Under the pieces are notes generated by a model. That model did no database searches, was not told the origin of the DNA, and was given only the letters and a program-made list of their open reading frames with translations. The translations under genes were made by a program, and so were the position numbers. This document shows positions 1-8,797 of a DNA stretch of 64,000 bases, piece after piece; position 1 is the stretch's first letter; each line of letters opens with the position of its first letter. The stretch comes from Sulfitobacter guttiformis (GTDB taxonomy: Bacteria; Pseudomonadota; Alphaproteobacteria; Rhodobacterales; Rhodobacteraceae). The DNA is taken from NCBI RefSeq assembly GCF_003610455.1, contig NZ_RAQK01000001.1, positions 2,294,001-2,358,000 on the forward strand. Direction: 5' to 3'.

Positions 1-525
1 GGCCTGCATGATGTGATCCGCGCCATGCGCGCCTGTCCTGTGCCGTTTATCGCAGCGGTTGAGGGCGGCGCAGCGGGTGCGGGCCTCAGCTTTGCACTTG
101 CTTGTGATATTATCGTGGCGGCCAAGGGTGCGAAATTTGTGGCAGCTTACGTGAAGGCGGGTCTGGTACCGGACGGAGGCCTTACCGCGCATTTGGCGCG
201 TGCGTTGCCACGTCAACTGTCCATGGAGATGTGCCTCCTGGCGCAGCCGGTTCTGGCTGAGCGGATGCATGATCTGGCCGTTGTAAATATACTCACAGAG
301 GTGGGTGGCACGATGGAGGTGGCACGCGATTACGCTGACCGCTTTGCCGCAGGTCCCCGCGATGCACAGGCTGCTATCCGCAAAATGGTAGCGGCAGCTT
401 ATGACACCTCAGAGGCAGCACAGCTGGATCATGAGCGCGATGCGATGGGCCATGCCACAGGCGCGCCTGAGGCCGCCGAGGGTATTGCGGCGTTCTTGGA
501 AAAGCGTAAACCGAACTACAGTTAA
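1..525 (+). CDS. Enoyl-CoA hydratase/isomerase family protein (5' end missing)
   Basis: The frame is open from the first base, so the N-terminus lies outside the window; the GTG at 13 is not a credible start. The visible 174 residues match the crotonase fold: the segment AAVEGGAAGAGLSFALACDI carries the oxyanion-hole glycines, and VKAGLVPDGGLTAHLARALP resembles the second active-site loop. Crotonases hydrate or isomerise enoyl-CoA thioesters in the cytoplasm. The acyl-CoA ligase gene starts 40 bp downstream on the same strand, so the two probably form one acyl or aromatic acid degradation operon. The substrate cannot be read from this fragment. Confidence 0.9.
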   Translation, partial: GLHDVIRAMRACPVPFIAAVEGGAAGAGLSFALACDIIVAAKGAKFVAAYVKAGLVPDGGLTAHLARALPRQLSMEMCLLAQPVLAERMHDLAVVNILTEVGGTMEVARDYADRFAAGPRDAQAAIRKMVAAAYDTSEAAQLDHERDAMGHATGAPEAAEGIAAFLEKRKPNYS

Positions 526-565
526 AACTAAGGCTCATTGCAGGGCTGATTTGGGAGGATACAGC

Positions 566-2059
566 ATGGCACGGGTAGAAGATTTTTTGAGAGACCGGGT
601 CGCTGCGGCGCCGGACAGCCCCGCGCTGAGCGATTCTAGCGGGGCTCACTGGAGCTATTCCGCGCTTGACCGTGCCAGCGACGATTTGGCGTCCGAGTTA
701 CAGGCAGCGGGAGTTCAAGCCAATGACCGCGTCTTGCTGCTGGTAGAGAACTGTGCCGCAGCTGTGGCCGCTTTACATGCCGCATGGAAAACTGGCGCTG
801 TAATCATTCCGTTCAATGCACGCCAGACAGAGGGTGAAGTAGACAAGGTGCTTGCCCATGCAACCCCTGCTGTTGTTCTGATGACGGCGCATGTTTCTCC
901 CGATGCCGCAGCGCACGGGGCGCGGATGGGCGCAAAAGAGATCACTGGTGCTTTCGGCACTTTGTTGTTGGCCAAACGCGCCACCGATCCTGACCCGGAC
1001 CTTCATGATGTGGCAGTGCTTTTGTATACCACCGGCACAACCGGCGATCCCAAAGGCGTCATGTTGACCCATAGCGGGGTGCGTTTCGGCGGAAAAGCGT
1101 CAAGTGGTCTGCGCAAAATGGTACCCGAAGACGTAGTTTATGGCGTGCTGCCGATGAGCCATGTGTTCGGATTGATTTCCGTTCTAACGGGTGCCTGCTT
1201 CACCGGAGCGCACGTGAAGATCGATGCCAGATTTTCGGCGCAAAAGCTCTACGAGGCGGCAATGGGTGGCGTGACGATCATTCCCGCAGTGCCGCAGATG
1301 CACGCGATGGTCATGCAATATACAAAGGAGCAGGGGATGGAGCGGCTTGGTGCCCCTGCGCTACGCTATGTCTCGTCGGGTGGTGCGCCACTTGATCCTG
1401 CGTGGAAGCGCAAGGCCGAGGCATTCTACGAGCTGCCATTGCAAAACGGGTTCGGCATGACCGAAACCTCTTCCGGTGCGTCTGCGACCGATAATCCTAT
1501 CGGATCCTCCGATATTTCCGTGGGTCCGGTCACGCCAGGGACCGAGGCGATGATTGATGCCAATGCGCCCGGCGGTAACGGGGTAGACGAGGGCGAGGTG
1601 CTGGTGCGCGGTCCCCATCTGATGAAGGGGTACTACCGCAATGCGGCGGCGACGGCGCAGGCGCTCACTCCGGACGGATGGTTGCGTACAGGTGACCTCG
1701 GCAAGATCGACGAGAACAGCAGATTGCATATTCTGGGCCGCTCCAAAGAGTTGATCATTCATGGGGGGTTCAATGTCTATCCCCCCGAAGTCGAGGCCGC
1801 GCTCAACGATCACCCTCAGGTTATACAATGCGCAGTTGTCGGGCGGACCAAGGACGGCGACGAAGAAGTACTTGCTTTCGTACAGGTCTCTGACACGGAC
1901 AGGCCACAAGTCGAGGAACTGCGTGCTTTTGTCAAAGAGCGTCTGGCCGGATACAAGCGGCCCAAGCATATTATCCTTGCAAGCGCACTGCCTGCGGCGC
2001 CCACGGGTAAACTGCTCAAGCACAAGATGATAGAAATGCTGGGCGGCGATCTGCCTTAG
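566..2059 (+). CDS. Class I adenylate-forming acyl-CoA synthetase (AMP-dependent ligase)
   Basis: This 497-residue protein activates a carboxylic acid to its acyl-CoA through an acyl-AMP intermediate. Motifs appear in family order: the P-loop-like YTTGTTGDPKGVMLTH, GFGMTE, WLRTGDLG, the hinge GRSKELIIHGGFNVYPPEVE, and PTGKLLK near the end with the conserved C-terminal lysine. The ATG at 566 follows a GGGAGGA ribosome-binding site. The open frame extends upstream to 401, but that stretch overlaps the hydratase gene out of frame and is not protein-like. It probably works with the upstream crotonase. Acid specificity (medium-chain, long-chain or aromatic) is not determined. Confidence 0.92.
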   Translation: MARVEDFLRDRVAAAPDSPALSDSSGAHWSYSALDRASDDLASELQAAGVQANDRVLLLVENCAAAVAALHAAWKTGAVIIPFNARQTEGEVDKVLAHATPAVVLMTAHVSPDAAAHGARMGAKEITGAFGTLLLAKRATDPDPDLHDVAVLLYTTGTTGDPKGVMLTHSGVRFGGKASSGLRKMVPEDVVYGVLPMSHVFGLISVLTGACFTGAHVKIDARFSAQKLYEAAMGGVTIIPAVPQMHAMVMQYTKEQGMERLGAPALRYVSSGGAPLDPAWKRKAEAFYELPLQNGFGMTETSSGASATDNPIGSSDISVGPVTPGTEAMIDANAPGGNGVDEGEVLVRGPHLMKGYYRNAAATAQALTPDGWLRTGDLGKIDENSRLHILGRSKELIIHGGFNVYPPEVEAALNDHPQVIQCAVVGRTKDGDEEVLAFVQVSDTDRPQVEELRAFVKERLAGYKRPKHIILASALPAAPTGKLLKHKMIEMLGGDLP

Positions 2060-2086
2060 GGCAAATCGCCCTTTGGGGCACTTCGC

Positions 2087-2776
2087 TTAGACGTAAACGC
2101 CGGCCACGGCCTCGCGGATTGCGCGGATGTTTGTGCCGTAAGGCGCCGGGTCGCTCACGGAGCCGCCCCTGAACACGGCCGATCCTGCCACTAGCACGTC
2201 GGCTCCTGCCGCTGCTACAATCGGCGCGGTTACGGGGTCGACACCACCGTCGATCTCGATGTGAATGGGGCGGTCCCCGATCATCTCGCGTAGGGTTTTT
2301 ACCTTGGCACTCATGTCGATAAACTTCTGGCCACCAAAGCCGGGGTTCACTGTCATCACGCAAACCAGATCAGCAAGGTCCAGCAGATCAGCAACCGCCG
2401 ATGCAGGTGTGCCGGGGTTTAGGGCTACGCCCGCTTTGGCCCCGCTGGCGCGGATTGCTTGCAGCGTTCGGTGGATGTGAGGACCTGCCTCGACGTGAGC
2501 TGTGATAAAATCTGCACCGGCTCGTGCAAAATCCTCGATATATGCATCCACTGGAGAGATCATCAGATGGACATCCATCACGCCCTTGATGTGAGGGCGG
2601 ATCGCGGCACAGGTTGCTGCACCGAAGCTGATGTTGGGAACGAAATGCCCGTCCATGACATCAACATGGATCCAATCGGCGCCCTGCGCCTCGACGGCGG
2701 CACATTCTGCGCCGAAATTGGCAAAATCCGCCGCAAGGATGGATGGTGCAATGAGGAGGGGGCGATGGGCGGTCAT
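2087..2776 (-). CDS. rpe: Ribulose-phosphate 3-epimerase
   Basis: This 229-residue protein interconverts ribulose 5-phosphate and xylulose 5-phosphate in the pentose phosphate and Calvin pathways. It has the (beta/alpha)8 metal-dependent epimerase signatures: [13 protein letters not shown] with the catalytic Asp region, [24 protein letters not shown] and EIDGGVDP near the phosphate loop. Family members are about 220-230 residues, so it is full length. I place the start at the ATG whose product begins [12 protein letters not shown]; the frame stays open to 3118, but that part overlaps the next gene on the other strand. It converges with the acyl-CoA ligase gene, leaving 27 bp between stops. 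Confidence 0.97.
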   Translation of the reverse strand: MTAHRPLLIAPSILAADFANFGAECAAVEAQGADWIHVDVMDGHFVPNISFGAATCAAIRPHIKGVMDVHLMISPVDAYIEDFARAGADFITAHVEAGPHIHRTLQAIRASGAKAGVALNPGTPASAVADLLDLADLVCVMTVNPGFGGQKFIDMSAKVKTLREMIGDRPIHIEIDGGVDPVTAPIVAAAGADVLVAGSAVFRGGSVSDPAPYGTNIRAIREAVAGVYV

Positions 2777-2924
2777 GGGCAGCAGCCTTTTTTGAAACGG
2801 GTTTGTATCGCTGATAGCGCTTGCTGAAGGGCAGGGCAATCGGGGTGGCGGAGGGATGCTCTGCTTGACACCCTTTAAACTGCGGGGGCAAGTTGGAACC
2901 AGATAAAAATAGGGAGGGAATATC

Positions 2925-3947
2925 ATGGAAATTTTGACAAGGCGCCAGACATTGGCAGGCATGGCGGCGTCCGCTGCAGCACTGGGTCTGGGTGCACCGG
3001 CGATTGCGCAGGGACGAAAAATCACATTGGGCGCGCTGAGTTTCACCAGCCACGCGGGTACATTTGTAGGGGTCGAGCGCGAATATTTCAAACAGGCCGG
3101 TCTTGATGTCGAGATCAAATTCTTTCAGGCCGCACAACCGATGGCAGTGGCGATTGCTTCGGGCGATGTAGATTATGCGGTTACGGCGATTTCTGGCGGA
3201 CTTGTGTCGCTGGCCGACAAGGGCGCGATCAAGGTGATCGGTGGAGCCCTACAAGAAGAAGCGGGCATTGACGGTCAGAAATTCCTCGTCTCGGATGCGG
3301 CGTTTCAGGCGGGGATCACGGCGCCATCCATGCTCGACGGTAAATCATACGGGATCAGCACTGCGGGATCTTCGTTCCATTACATGGGGGCAAAGATGGC
3401 CGAGGCCGAGGGCATCACCCTCCAGTACAAACCGCTGCAGAAGGTCGGCGCTATTATTGGTGCTTTGAAATCCGGCCAGATTGATGCGTGGTCGATTGTT
3501 CCGCACATTGCAAAGCCGCTGGCGGGATCGGGTGCGGTGCATATTGTCGGGGATGTCGTAACGTACCTTCCTGATTATCAGGTCACAACCGTGTTTACCT
3601 CGGCCAAGAACGCGAGCGAAGAAAAGCAGATGACCACAGATTACCTTGCCGCCTATTCCAAGGGTGTATCTGATTACAACGCGGCAATGATCGCACGCGA
3701 TGGCGGCGACGAAGGCGAGAACGCAATGGTCGATCTGCTGCACAAATATGTCTACACCGACCAGCCGCGGGAAAAAGCGGCTCCCTCGATCATCAACGGC
3801 ACCATGCGGCTGAACGAGGGTGCTGCGATGAATGTGGCGTCAGTCCGCGACCAGTTGGAGTGGTTCCAATCCGAGGATCTGGTCGGTAAGGATATCAAGC
3901 TTGATGCGTTGATCGACACATCCTTCGTCGAGACAGTCGGCGCGTAA
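2925..3947 (+). CDS. ABC transporter substrate-binding protein, NitT/TauT (NMT1/SsuA-like) family
   Basis: This 340-residue periplasmic binding protein begins with a Tat-like leader ([20 protein letters not shown], then AIAQG), so it is probably exported folded. The mature part has features of the SsuA/TauA/NMT1 family: an early ligand-binding stretch ([20 protein letters not shown]), [13 protein letters not shown], and [21 protein letters not shown] ribosome-binding site precedes the ATG. The ATPase and permease genes of the same transporter class follow, separated by a terminator-like hairpin. Candidate substrates for the family are sulfonates, nitrate, pyrimidine precursors or aromatic acids; nothing in the sequence chooses among them. 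Confidence 0.85.
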   Translation: MEILTRRQTLAGMAASAAALGLGAPAIAQGRKITLGALSFTSHAGTFVGVEREYFKQAGLDVEIKFFQAAQPMAVAIASGDVDYAVTAISGGLVSLADKGAIKVIGGALQEEAGIDGQKFLVSDAAFQAGITAPSMLDGKSYGISTAGSSFHYMGAKMAEAEGITLQYKPLQKVGAIIGALKSGQIDAWSIVPHIAKPLAGSGAVHIVGDVVTYLPDYQVTTVFTSAKNASEEKQMTTDYLAAYSKGVSDYNAAMIARDGGDEGENAMVDLLHKYVYTDQPREKAAPSIINGTMRLNEGAAMNVASVRDQLEWFQSEDLVGKDIKLDALIDTSFVETVGA

Positions 3948-3972
3948 GCGTGTCGACGTATGAAGATGGTCG

Positions 3973-3999
3973 GGCCGCAGGGTCCGGCCTTTTTAATTT
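3973..3999 (+). terminator. Hairpin plus T-run between the binding-protein gene and its ATPase gene
   Basis: A GGCCG/CGGCC stem (3973-3977 with 3985-3989, 7-nt loop) is followed by TTTTTAATTTTT. This looks like an intrinsic terminator, yet it lies between genes of one transporter. It is likely a partial terminator or 3' stabiliser that lets the binding protein be made in excess over the ATPase and permease. Confidence 0.75.
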
Positions 4000-4014
4000 T
4001 TGGACGGGGCGGGA

Positions 4015-4776
4015 ATGGATCTGAAACTGGAAGCGGTTACGCACCGCTATGACAAAACGGTCGTGCTGCGCAATGTTTCTCTGGACGTGCCGTCAGGGCG
4101 TATCACCTGTATTGTCGGTCCGTCCGGCTGCGGTAAATCTACGCTCTTGCGTCTGTTGGGCGGATTGGAGCAACCAAGCGAAGGTGCCGTGCGGCAGCTG
4201 GGCACCCCGCCCGCAGGATGCCTTAACGCGCTCACGTATATCTTTCAGGATTTTGCGCTGCTGCCATGGCGAACGGTCGCGGGCAATGTGGCGCTGGTGC
4301 TGGAGGATCATAAACTTGGCAACATCGATGCGATTATCGCAAATGTCCTTGCCCGCACGCGGCTCACGGATTTTGCAGGTGCACTGCCCAAGCAATTGTC
4401 GGGCGGCATGAAACAGCGGGTCGCGATTGCGCGGGCGCTGGCAGTAAACCCTGCGGTGATGCTCATGGACGAGCCGTTGAGCGCGCTCGACAGTCAGACC
4501 CGAGAACTACTGATGGATGATCTGGTGGCACTGTGGACGCGTACGCCTTTCACCGCTGTCTACGTAACCCATAATCTCGCCGAGGCCGTTCGGCTGGGGC
4601 ACCGAATTGTGGTTCTGTCGCGCCGCCCGGGCGAAGTCCGCGAAATCGTCGAAATTGAAACTCCACTGGAGGATCGCCGCTACGGTGATGCGGCGCTTGA
4701 GGCGCAGCAACAACACCTTTGGGGCTTGATGCGCGATGAGGCCGCCGCGGCAGATGCGGAGCTGCTTTATGTCTGA
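4015..4776 (+). CDS. ABC transporter ATP-binding protein, SsuB/TauB-like
   Basis: This 253-residue cytoplasmic ATPase powers the importer. Visible motifs in order are Walker A (GPSGCGKST), Q-loop (FQDFALLPW), signature (LSGGMKQRVAIARAL), Walker B (VMLMDEPLSALD) and the H-loop (VTHN). The ATG at 4015 is preceded by GGGGCGGGA; a TTG at 4000 in the same frame abuts the upstream T-run and is less likely. The permease gene begins 8 bases before this gene's stop, so the two are translationally coupled. The NitT/TauT subfamily agrees with the upstream binding protein and downstream permease. Confidence 0.93.
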   Translation: MDLKLEAVTHRYDKTVVLRNVSLDVPSGRITCIVGPSGCGKSTLLRLLGGLEQPSEGAVRQLGTPPAGCLNALTYIFQDFALLPWRTVAGNVALVLEDHKLGNIDAIIANVLARTRLTDFAGALPKQLSGGMKQRVAIARALAVNPAVMLMDEPLSALDSQTRELLMDDLVALWTRTPFTAVYVTHNLAEAVRLGHRIVVLSRRPGEVREIVEIETPLEDRRYGDAALEAQQQHLWGLMRDEAAAADAELLYV

Positions 4777-5554
4777 TCTGGTACCCTTTCGCGGCGGTGG
4801 TTTTGCGCCAAAGCGCGTGCGCGGCCTCGGTATTGCGGTGTTTGTGCTGTTGATCGCTTTCGCGGAATGGGGCACGCAGAGCGGTTGGATCACCTCGCTG
4901 ACCCTGCCCAAACCCTCCGACGTTCTTGGAACATTTGTCGAATTGTGGAACAGCGGATTGCTGTTCAAGCACCTGATCCCCTCTCTGAGCAGGCTAGCGG
5001 TGGGAGCTACTGCTGGTGCGATTGTGGGCATATCAGTGGGCGTAATGATTGGCCTCTTCGCCTATGTCCGTGCAGGTCTGGTGCCGTTGGTCGCTGCGAT
5101 TTTTCCGATCCCCAAAATCGCGCTACTGCCACTTTTTGTGATTTGGTTCGGCATCGACGAAGGTAGCAAGTACGCGCTCATCGCGTTTGGTACCTTCACG
5201 CCGACGGTGGTCGCGACTTATGCTGCTGTTGATAATGTTGACCGTACACTCATCCGGATGGGACAAAGTTTCGGCCTGTCGTGGTGGTCGATAGTGCGCA
5301 AGATCGTGCTGCCGGGGGCGATGCCGGGCATCCTGTCGGGCCTGCGTATTTCGCTCACCATTGCGATTATTTTACTGGTTGCTGCTGAAATGTTGGGCGC
5401 GCAATACGGCGTCGGTGCCTATATCCTCGAGGCTGGAAGCCTTTATGATCTGGAGCGGCTGTTTGCCGGAGTTGTGATCTTGTCGGTACTGGGCGTTGTT
5501 GTCTCAGGTGTCATCGGGATGCTGGAGCGCAGGGTGCTGCGCTGGCGTGTCTGA
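4769..5554 (+). CDS. ABC transporter permease, SsuC/TauC-like
   Basis: This 261-residue inner-membrane permease has about six hydrophobic segments. The EAA coupling loop is visible as IRMGQSFGLSWWSIVRKIVL followed by PGAMPGILSGLR, the contact site for the ATPase. The ATG at 4769 overlaps the ATPase stop by 8 bases, which argues against the longer frame opening at 4736. It is the last gene of the transporter; a DUF2945-type gene follows after 56 bp with its own ribosome-binding site. Substrate unknown. Confidence 0.92.
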   Translation: MSDLVPFRGGGFAPKRVRGLGIAVFVLLIAFAEWGTQSGWITSLTLPKPSDVLGTFVELWNSGLLFKHLIPSLSRLAVGATAGAIVGISVGVMIGLFAYVRAGLVPLVAAIFPIPKIALLPLFVIWFGIDEGSKYALIAFGTFTPTVVATYAAVDNVDRTLIRMGQSFGLSWWSIVRKIVLPGAMPGILSGLRISLTIAIILLVAAEMLGAQYGVGAYILEAGSLYDLERLFAGVVILSVLGVVVSGVIGMLERRVLRWRV

Positions 5555-5610
5555 CTGGAACAAACCGGCCCGCTGTTTGTTTTGCCAATGATAAATTGAA
5601 GGAATGGATC

Positions 5611-5823
5611 ATGGCAATTTCGGAAGGTGATAAGGTCGAGTGGGACTGGGGCAATGGTACAGCCACCGGCAAAGTTCAAAACAGCTTTGACGAAAAGACG
5701 ACGCGCACGATCAAAGGAAGTGAAGTTACACGCAACGGCACGAAGGCTGATCCAGCACTATACATCAAGCAAGAGGACGGTGATGCCGTCCTCAAACTAG
5801 CGTCAGAAGTGCGCAAGGCATGA
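5611..5823 (+). CDS. DUF2945 / hypervirulence-associated (HVA) Tudor-like small protein
   Basis: This 70-residue protein (starting MAISEGDKVEWDWGNGTATG) matches the DUF2945 pattern: an N-terminal GDKVxWxxGxGxxxGKV strand pair, a central ALYIKQEDGDAVLKLASEV and a basic end. The family is predicted to form a small Tudor-like beta barrel; its biochemical role is not known to me. The ATG at 5611 follows GAAGGA with 7-nt spacing, better than the in-frame TTG at 5596. Its stop overlaps the topoisomerase IB start as ATGA, so the two proteins are very likely made together, which suggests a nucleic-acid-linked role (inference). Confidence 0.8.
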   Translation: MAISEGDKVEWDWGNGTATGKVQNSFDEKTTRTIKGSEVTRNGTKADPALYIKQEDGDAVLKLASEVRKA

Positions 5824-6779
5824 CGGCTGAGCTGGTCTATTACTCCGATGACAAGCCGGGAATTCGGCGTATCCGGCGTGGTCGGGGGTTCAGCTACACA
5901 TCCCCGGATGGCACATCGATTTCTGACACGTCGGAGCGCAAAAGGCTTGAGGCATTGGCGGTCCCTCCCGCCTACGAGGATGTCTGGATGTGCCCGCTGC
6001 ACAACGGGCATCTGCAGGCAACAGGGCGTGATGCCCGTGCGCGCAAACAATACCGATACCATGAGGAATGGTCAGAGGCGCAGGCCAAAACCAAGTTCGA
6101 AGGTCTGGTTAATTTTGCCAACAGCCTGCCACGACTGCGTGCTCAGGTAAGTCGTGATTTAAAAGAGGATGCAGGCGCACGGGAATTTGCCCTTGCCTGT
6201 GCAGTGACGTTGATCGATCGAACATCTCTGCGCGTGGGCAACCCCGAATACACAACCCAGAACGGTAGCCACGGGGCGCTGACTTTGCGCCACAAGCACA
6301 TCTCTCTCGAAGAGGGCGGCATCCGCTTGCGGTACACCGCAAAGGGCGGCAAGAAAGTGCGTAAGCTTGTCAAGGACAAGACGTTGTGCCGCGCACTCAA
6401 CAAGATTGACGACTTGCCCGGTGCGCAAATTCTGTCATGGCTTGACGCTGATGAAGAAGTGCATGCGCTGACGTCTCAGGCCCTCAACTGCTACATCGCT
6501 TCATCCGCAGGCGGTGAAGGCTTCACAGCAAAGACATTCCGTACATGGGCCGGCAGTGTTGCGGCGTTCGAGGTGGCGGAAAAAGGTGGTGCCACGATCA
6601 AGGAAATCGCGCAAGCTGCAGCAGATCGTTTGTCGAATACACCCACTGTCGCGCGCAACAGTTATATCCACCCCGAGATTATTGCCTTGGCAGGTGTCGA
6701 TGATCCCAAACAGTTCGACGCGGGCAGGTCGGGGCTACGCGCTGCTGAAAACAGGCTCTTGGGCTTTTTGGAACGGTAG
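5820..6779 (+). CDS. DNA topoisomerase IB (poxvirus-like bacterial type)
   Basis: This 319-residue enzyme relaxes supercoils through a transient 3'-phosphotyrosyl nick. Recognisable elements are the RTSLRVGNPEY segment with a catalytic Arg, KHISLEEGGIRLRYTAKGGK with the hairpin lysine, FTAKTFRTWAGS with the second Arg/Trp block, and NSYIHPEI near the end, where Tyr282 is the expected nucleophile. Length fits bacterial TopIB (about 320-350). The start overlaps the previous stop (ATGA). Bacterial TopIB is sporadic and accessory to gyrase and Topo IV; its coupling to a DUF2945 gene is the notable context. Confidence 0.93.
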   Translation: MTAELVYYSDDKPGIRRIRRGRGFSYTSPDGTSISDTSERKRLEALAVPPAYEDVWMCPLHNGHLQATGRDARARKQYRYHEEWSEAQAKTKFEGLVNFANSLPRLRAQVSRDLKEDAGAREFALACAVTLIDRTSLRVGNPEYTTQNGSHGALTLRHKHISLEEGGIRLRYTAKGGKKVRKLVKDKTLCRALNKIDDLPGAQILSWLDADEEVHALTSQALNCYIASSAGGEGFTAKTFRTWAGSVAAFEVAEKGGATIKEIAQAAADRLSNTPTVARNSYIHPEIIALAGVDDPKQFDAGRSGLRAAENRLLGFLER

Positions 6780-6896
6780 AGATTATCATGATTGGCGCTT
6801 ATCGATAGGACCGTTCCGGACGTATAGGACATAAATATTGACCTATATCGCGAATCCATATTCAGTTGCCCGACGCATAGGTTCTGGGAGAAACTG

Positions 6897-8099
6897 ATGG
6901 ACTGGCAGCAGATATTCGCAACACGCAACAACCGCATGAAAGCCAGCGAAATTCGCGAACTTCTCAAGCTTTTGGACCAGCCGGATATCATTTCGTTTGC
7001 AGGCGGGATACCGGACCCCGATCTATTTCCCGCACAGGCTTTTCAGGAGGCATTTTCGGACGCGCTTACCCCGCAAAATCAGGCCACAGCCTTGCAATAC
7101 TCCGTTTCCGAAGGGTACGGGCCGCTACGCGACTGGATCGTAGAGGAAATGGCTCGCCTCGGTGTCCCATGCACTCGCGACAACATCCTGATCACTTCAG
7201 GCTCGCAACAGGCACTTGATTATCTGGGGAAACTGTTTTTGAGCCCGGGCGATACCGCCCTTGTCGGATGGCCCACTTATTTGGGCGCGCTGGGCGCATT
7301 CAACGCCTACGAACCGCGTTATGACCGCCTCGACCCTGAAACAAACCGCTCTGCCGCTGATTACGCCAAAGAAGCCGGCGAAGGGCGTGTGAAATTTGCG
7401 TATATGTCTGTGGACTTTGCGAATCCTACCGGTAAGACACTGGATCACGCGATGCGCGAGCGGGTGATTGATCTGGCCGATGCGCTGGACATCGCGGTGA
7501 TCGAGGATGCCGCATATCAATCGCTGCGCTATGAAGGTGAGGCGCTTGCGCCGGTGCTGGCCCGCGAGATCGAGCGGAAAGGCGACATCAATGCATGCCG
7601 GACGATCTATTGTGGGAGCTTTTCCAAAACGCTGGCGCCCGGCCTTCGGGTCGGCTGGGTGTGTGGCGCTCAGCAGGTGATCAGCCAGCTTGTCTTGCTC
7701 AAGCAAGCTGCTGATTTGCACAGTTCGACCATCAACCAGATGGCGATTGCCACTGTGGCCCGTGCCCAGTTCGACAGTCATGTGACCAAGATTAAGGCCG
7801 CCTATAGCGCGCGCCGTGACCGGATGCTGGCCGCCCTTGAGGCGCATATGCCTGAAGGTGTCACTTGGACCCGTCCGGAAGGCGGCATGTTTGTCTGGCT
7901 GGAATTGCCCAAGCAGATCAACAGTGCAGATCTTCTGGCGCGATCACTCGAATCCGAGCGGGTAGCGTTTGTTCCTGGCCATGCGTTTTTTGCGGACGGA
8001 TCGGGTTCCAATACCCTGCGGTTGAGTTTCAGCCGCACCAACGAGGCACTGATTGATGAAGGCGTGGCGCGGCTGGGTCGGCTGATTGCTGCCGCCTGA
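6897..8099 (+). CDS. PLP-dependent aminotransferase, class I/II (2-aminoadipate/aromatic type)
   Basis: This 400-residue fold-type I aminotransferase has the pattern of LysN/ARO8-type enzymes: FAGGIPDPDLFP near the N-terminus, ITSGSQQALDYLGKLFLSPGD, PTYLGALGAF, an IEDAAYQSLRYEG aspartate segment and SFSKTLAPGLRVGWV, where Lys244 should bind PLP. FSRTNEALIDEG near the end supplies the carboxylate-binding Arg. GGGAGAAACTG precedes the ATG. It stands alone, 117 bp after topoisomerase IB. The amino donor is not determined; 2-aminoadipate, aromatic and branched-chain amino acids are all plausible. Confidence 0.9.
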   Translation: MDWQQIFATRNNRMKASEIRELLKLLDQPDIISFAGGIPDPDLFPAQAFQEAFSDALTPQNQATALQYSVSEGYGPLRDWIVEEMARLGVPCTRDNILITSGSQQALDYLGKLFLSPGDTALVGWPTYLGALGAFNAYEPRYDRLDPETNRSAADYAKEAGEGRVKFAYMSVDFANPTGKTLDHAMRERVIDLADALDIAVIEDAAYQSLRYEGEALAPVLAREIERKGDINACRTIYCGSFSKTLAPGLRVGWVCGAQQVISQLVLLKQAADLHSSTINQMAIATVARAQFDSHVTKIKAAYSARRDRMLAALEAHMPEGVTWTRPEGGMFVWLELPKQINSADLLARSLESERVAFVPGHAFFADGSGSNTLRLSFSRTNEALIDEGVARLGRLIAAA

Positions 8100-8149
8100 C
8101 ACACTGCAGGTGATTGATCCGGCATCCGGCACCGCATAGATAGCTCAAT

Positions 8150-8797
8150 ATGAACAAATTTGCCGCCCTGTGTTTGATCCTTTGTGCCGCACCTGCGAAC
8201 GCGCATCCGCACATATTCATCAATGCCGGCCTTGTCTTTGTGGTGGATGCGGATAACCGGCTGACCCATGTTCAGGTGACATGGGAATACGACGAGCTTT
8301 ACTCCCTGTTAGTGACCGAGGATATGGGGATCGATGCCGATTATGACGGGGTATTAAGCGAGGCAGACACCGCACGCCTGACCGGATTTGATATGCAATG
8401 GATCGAGGGGTATAACGGGGATCTTGTGGGGACGCTCGCAGGACAGAACCTGACGTTGTCTGCCCCTACGGCCCCTACCGCAACCTTGACCGAGGGCAAG
8501 ATCGTCACGACCCATTTACGCGCCGTTTCGGGCGCGCCCCAGATCAACGGCACCCTCAGCTTTCTCCCGTATGACGGGACGTATTACACCGCCTATGACG
8601 TAACTTTACCAGTGCTGGTGCAAGGCGGGAACGGCTGCGAGGTCACGGTTGATACGCCTGATATAAAAGGTGCGCTTTCCATGACAAAGGCCGAGATCGG
8701 CGCGCTGCCGGAGGATTTCGATATGGAGGCGGCGGGCTTGGGTGATATTGGCAGGCGTTTTGCAACAGACGTGAGGGTGACATGCGCCGCGCTATAA
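8150..8797 (+). CDS. DUF1007 family exported protein, partner of nickel/cobalt transporter
   Basis: This 215-residue protein has a short signal peptide ending ANA, then HPHIFINAGLVFVVD, the characteristic DUF1007 opening with two early histidines. WEYDELYSLLVTEDMGIDADYDGVL is acidic and EF-hand-like and could bind a cation. DUF1007 proteins are commonly encoded next to or fused with NicO-type metal transporters. Here the reading frame overlaps the NicO gene by 16 bp, so the two are made together. It probably hands metal to, or senses metal at, the periplasmic face of the transporter (inference). Confidence 0.85.
   Translation: MNKFAALCLILCAAPANAHPHIFINAGLVFVVDADNRLTHVQVTWEYDELYSLLVTEDMGIDADYDGVLSEADTARLTGFDMQWIEGYNGDLVGTLAGQNLTLSAPTAPTATLTEGKIVTTHLRAVSGAPQINGTLSFLPYDGTYYTAYDVTLPVLVQGGNGCEVTVDTPDIKGALSMTKAEIGALPEDFDMEAAGLGDIGRRFATDVRVTCAAL

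Noticed and set aside
2777..2924. TPP-type riboswitch before the NitT/TauT transporter
   Set aside because: No THI-box sequence or matching stem pattern could be found; only a TTGACA at 2865 without a proper -10 partner.
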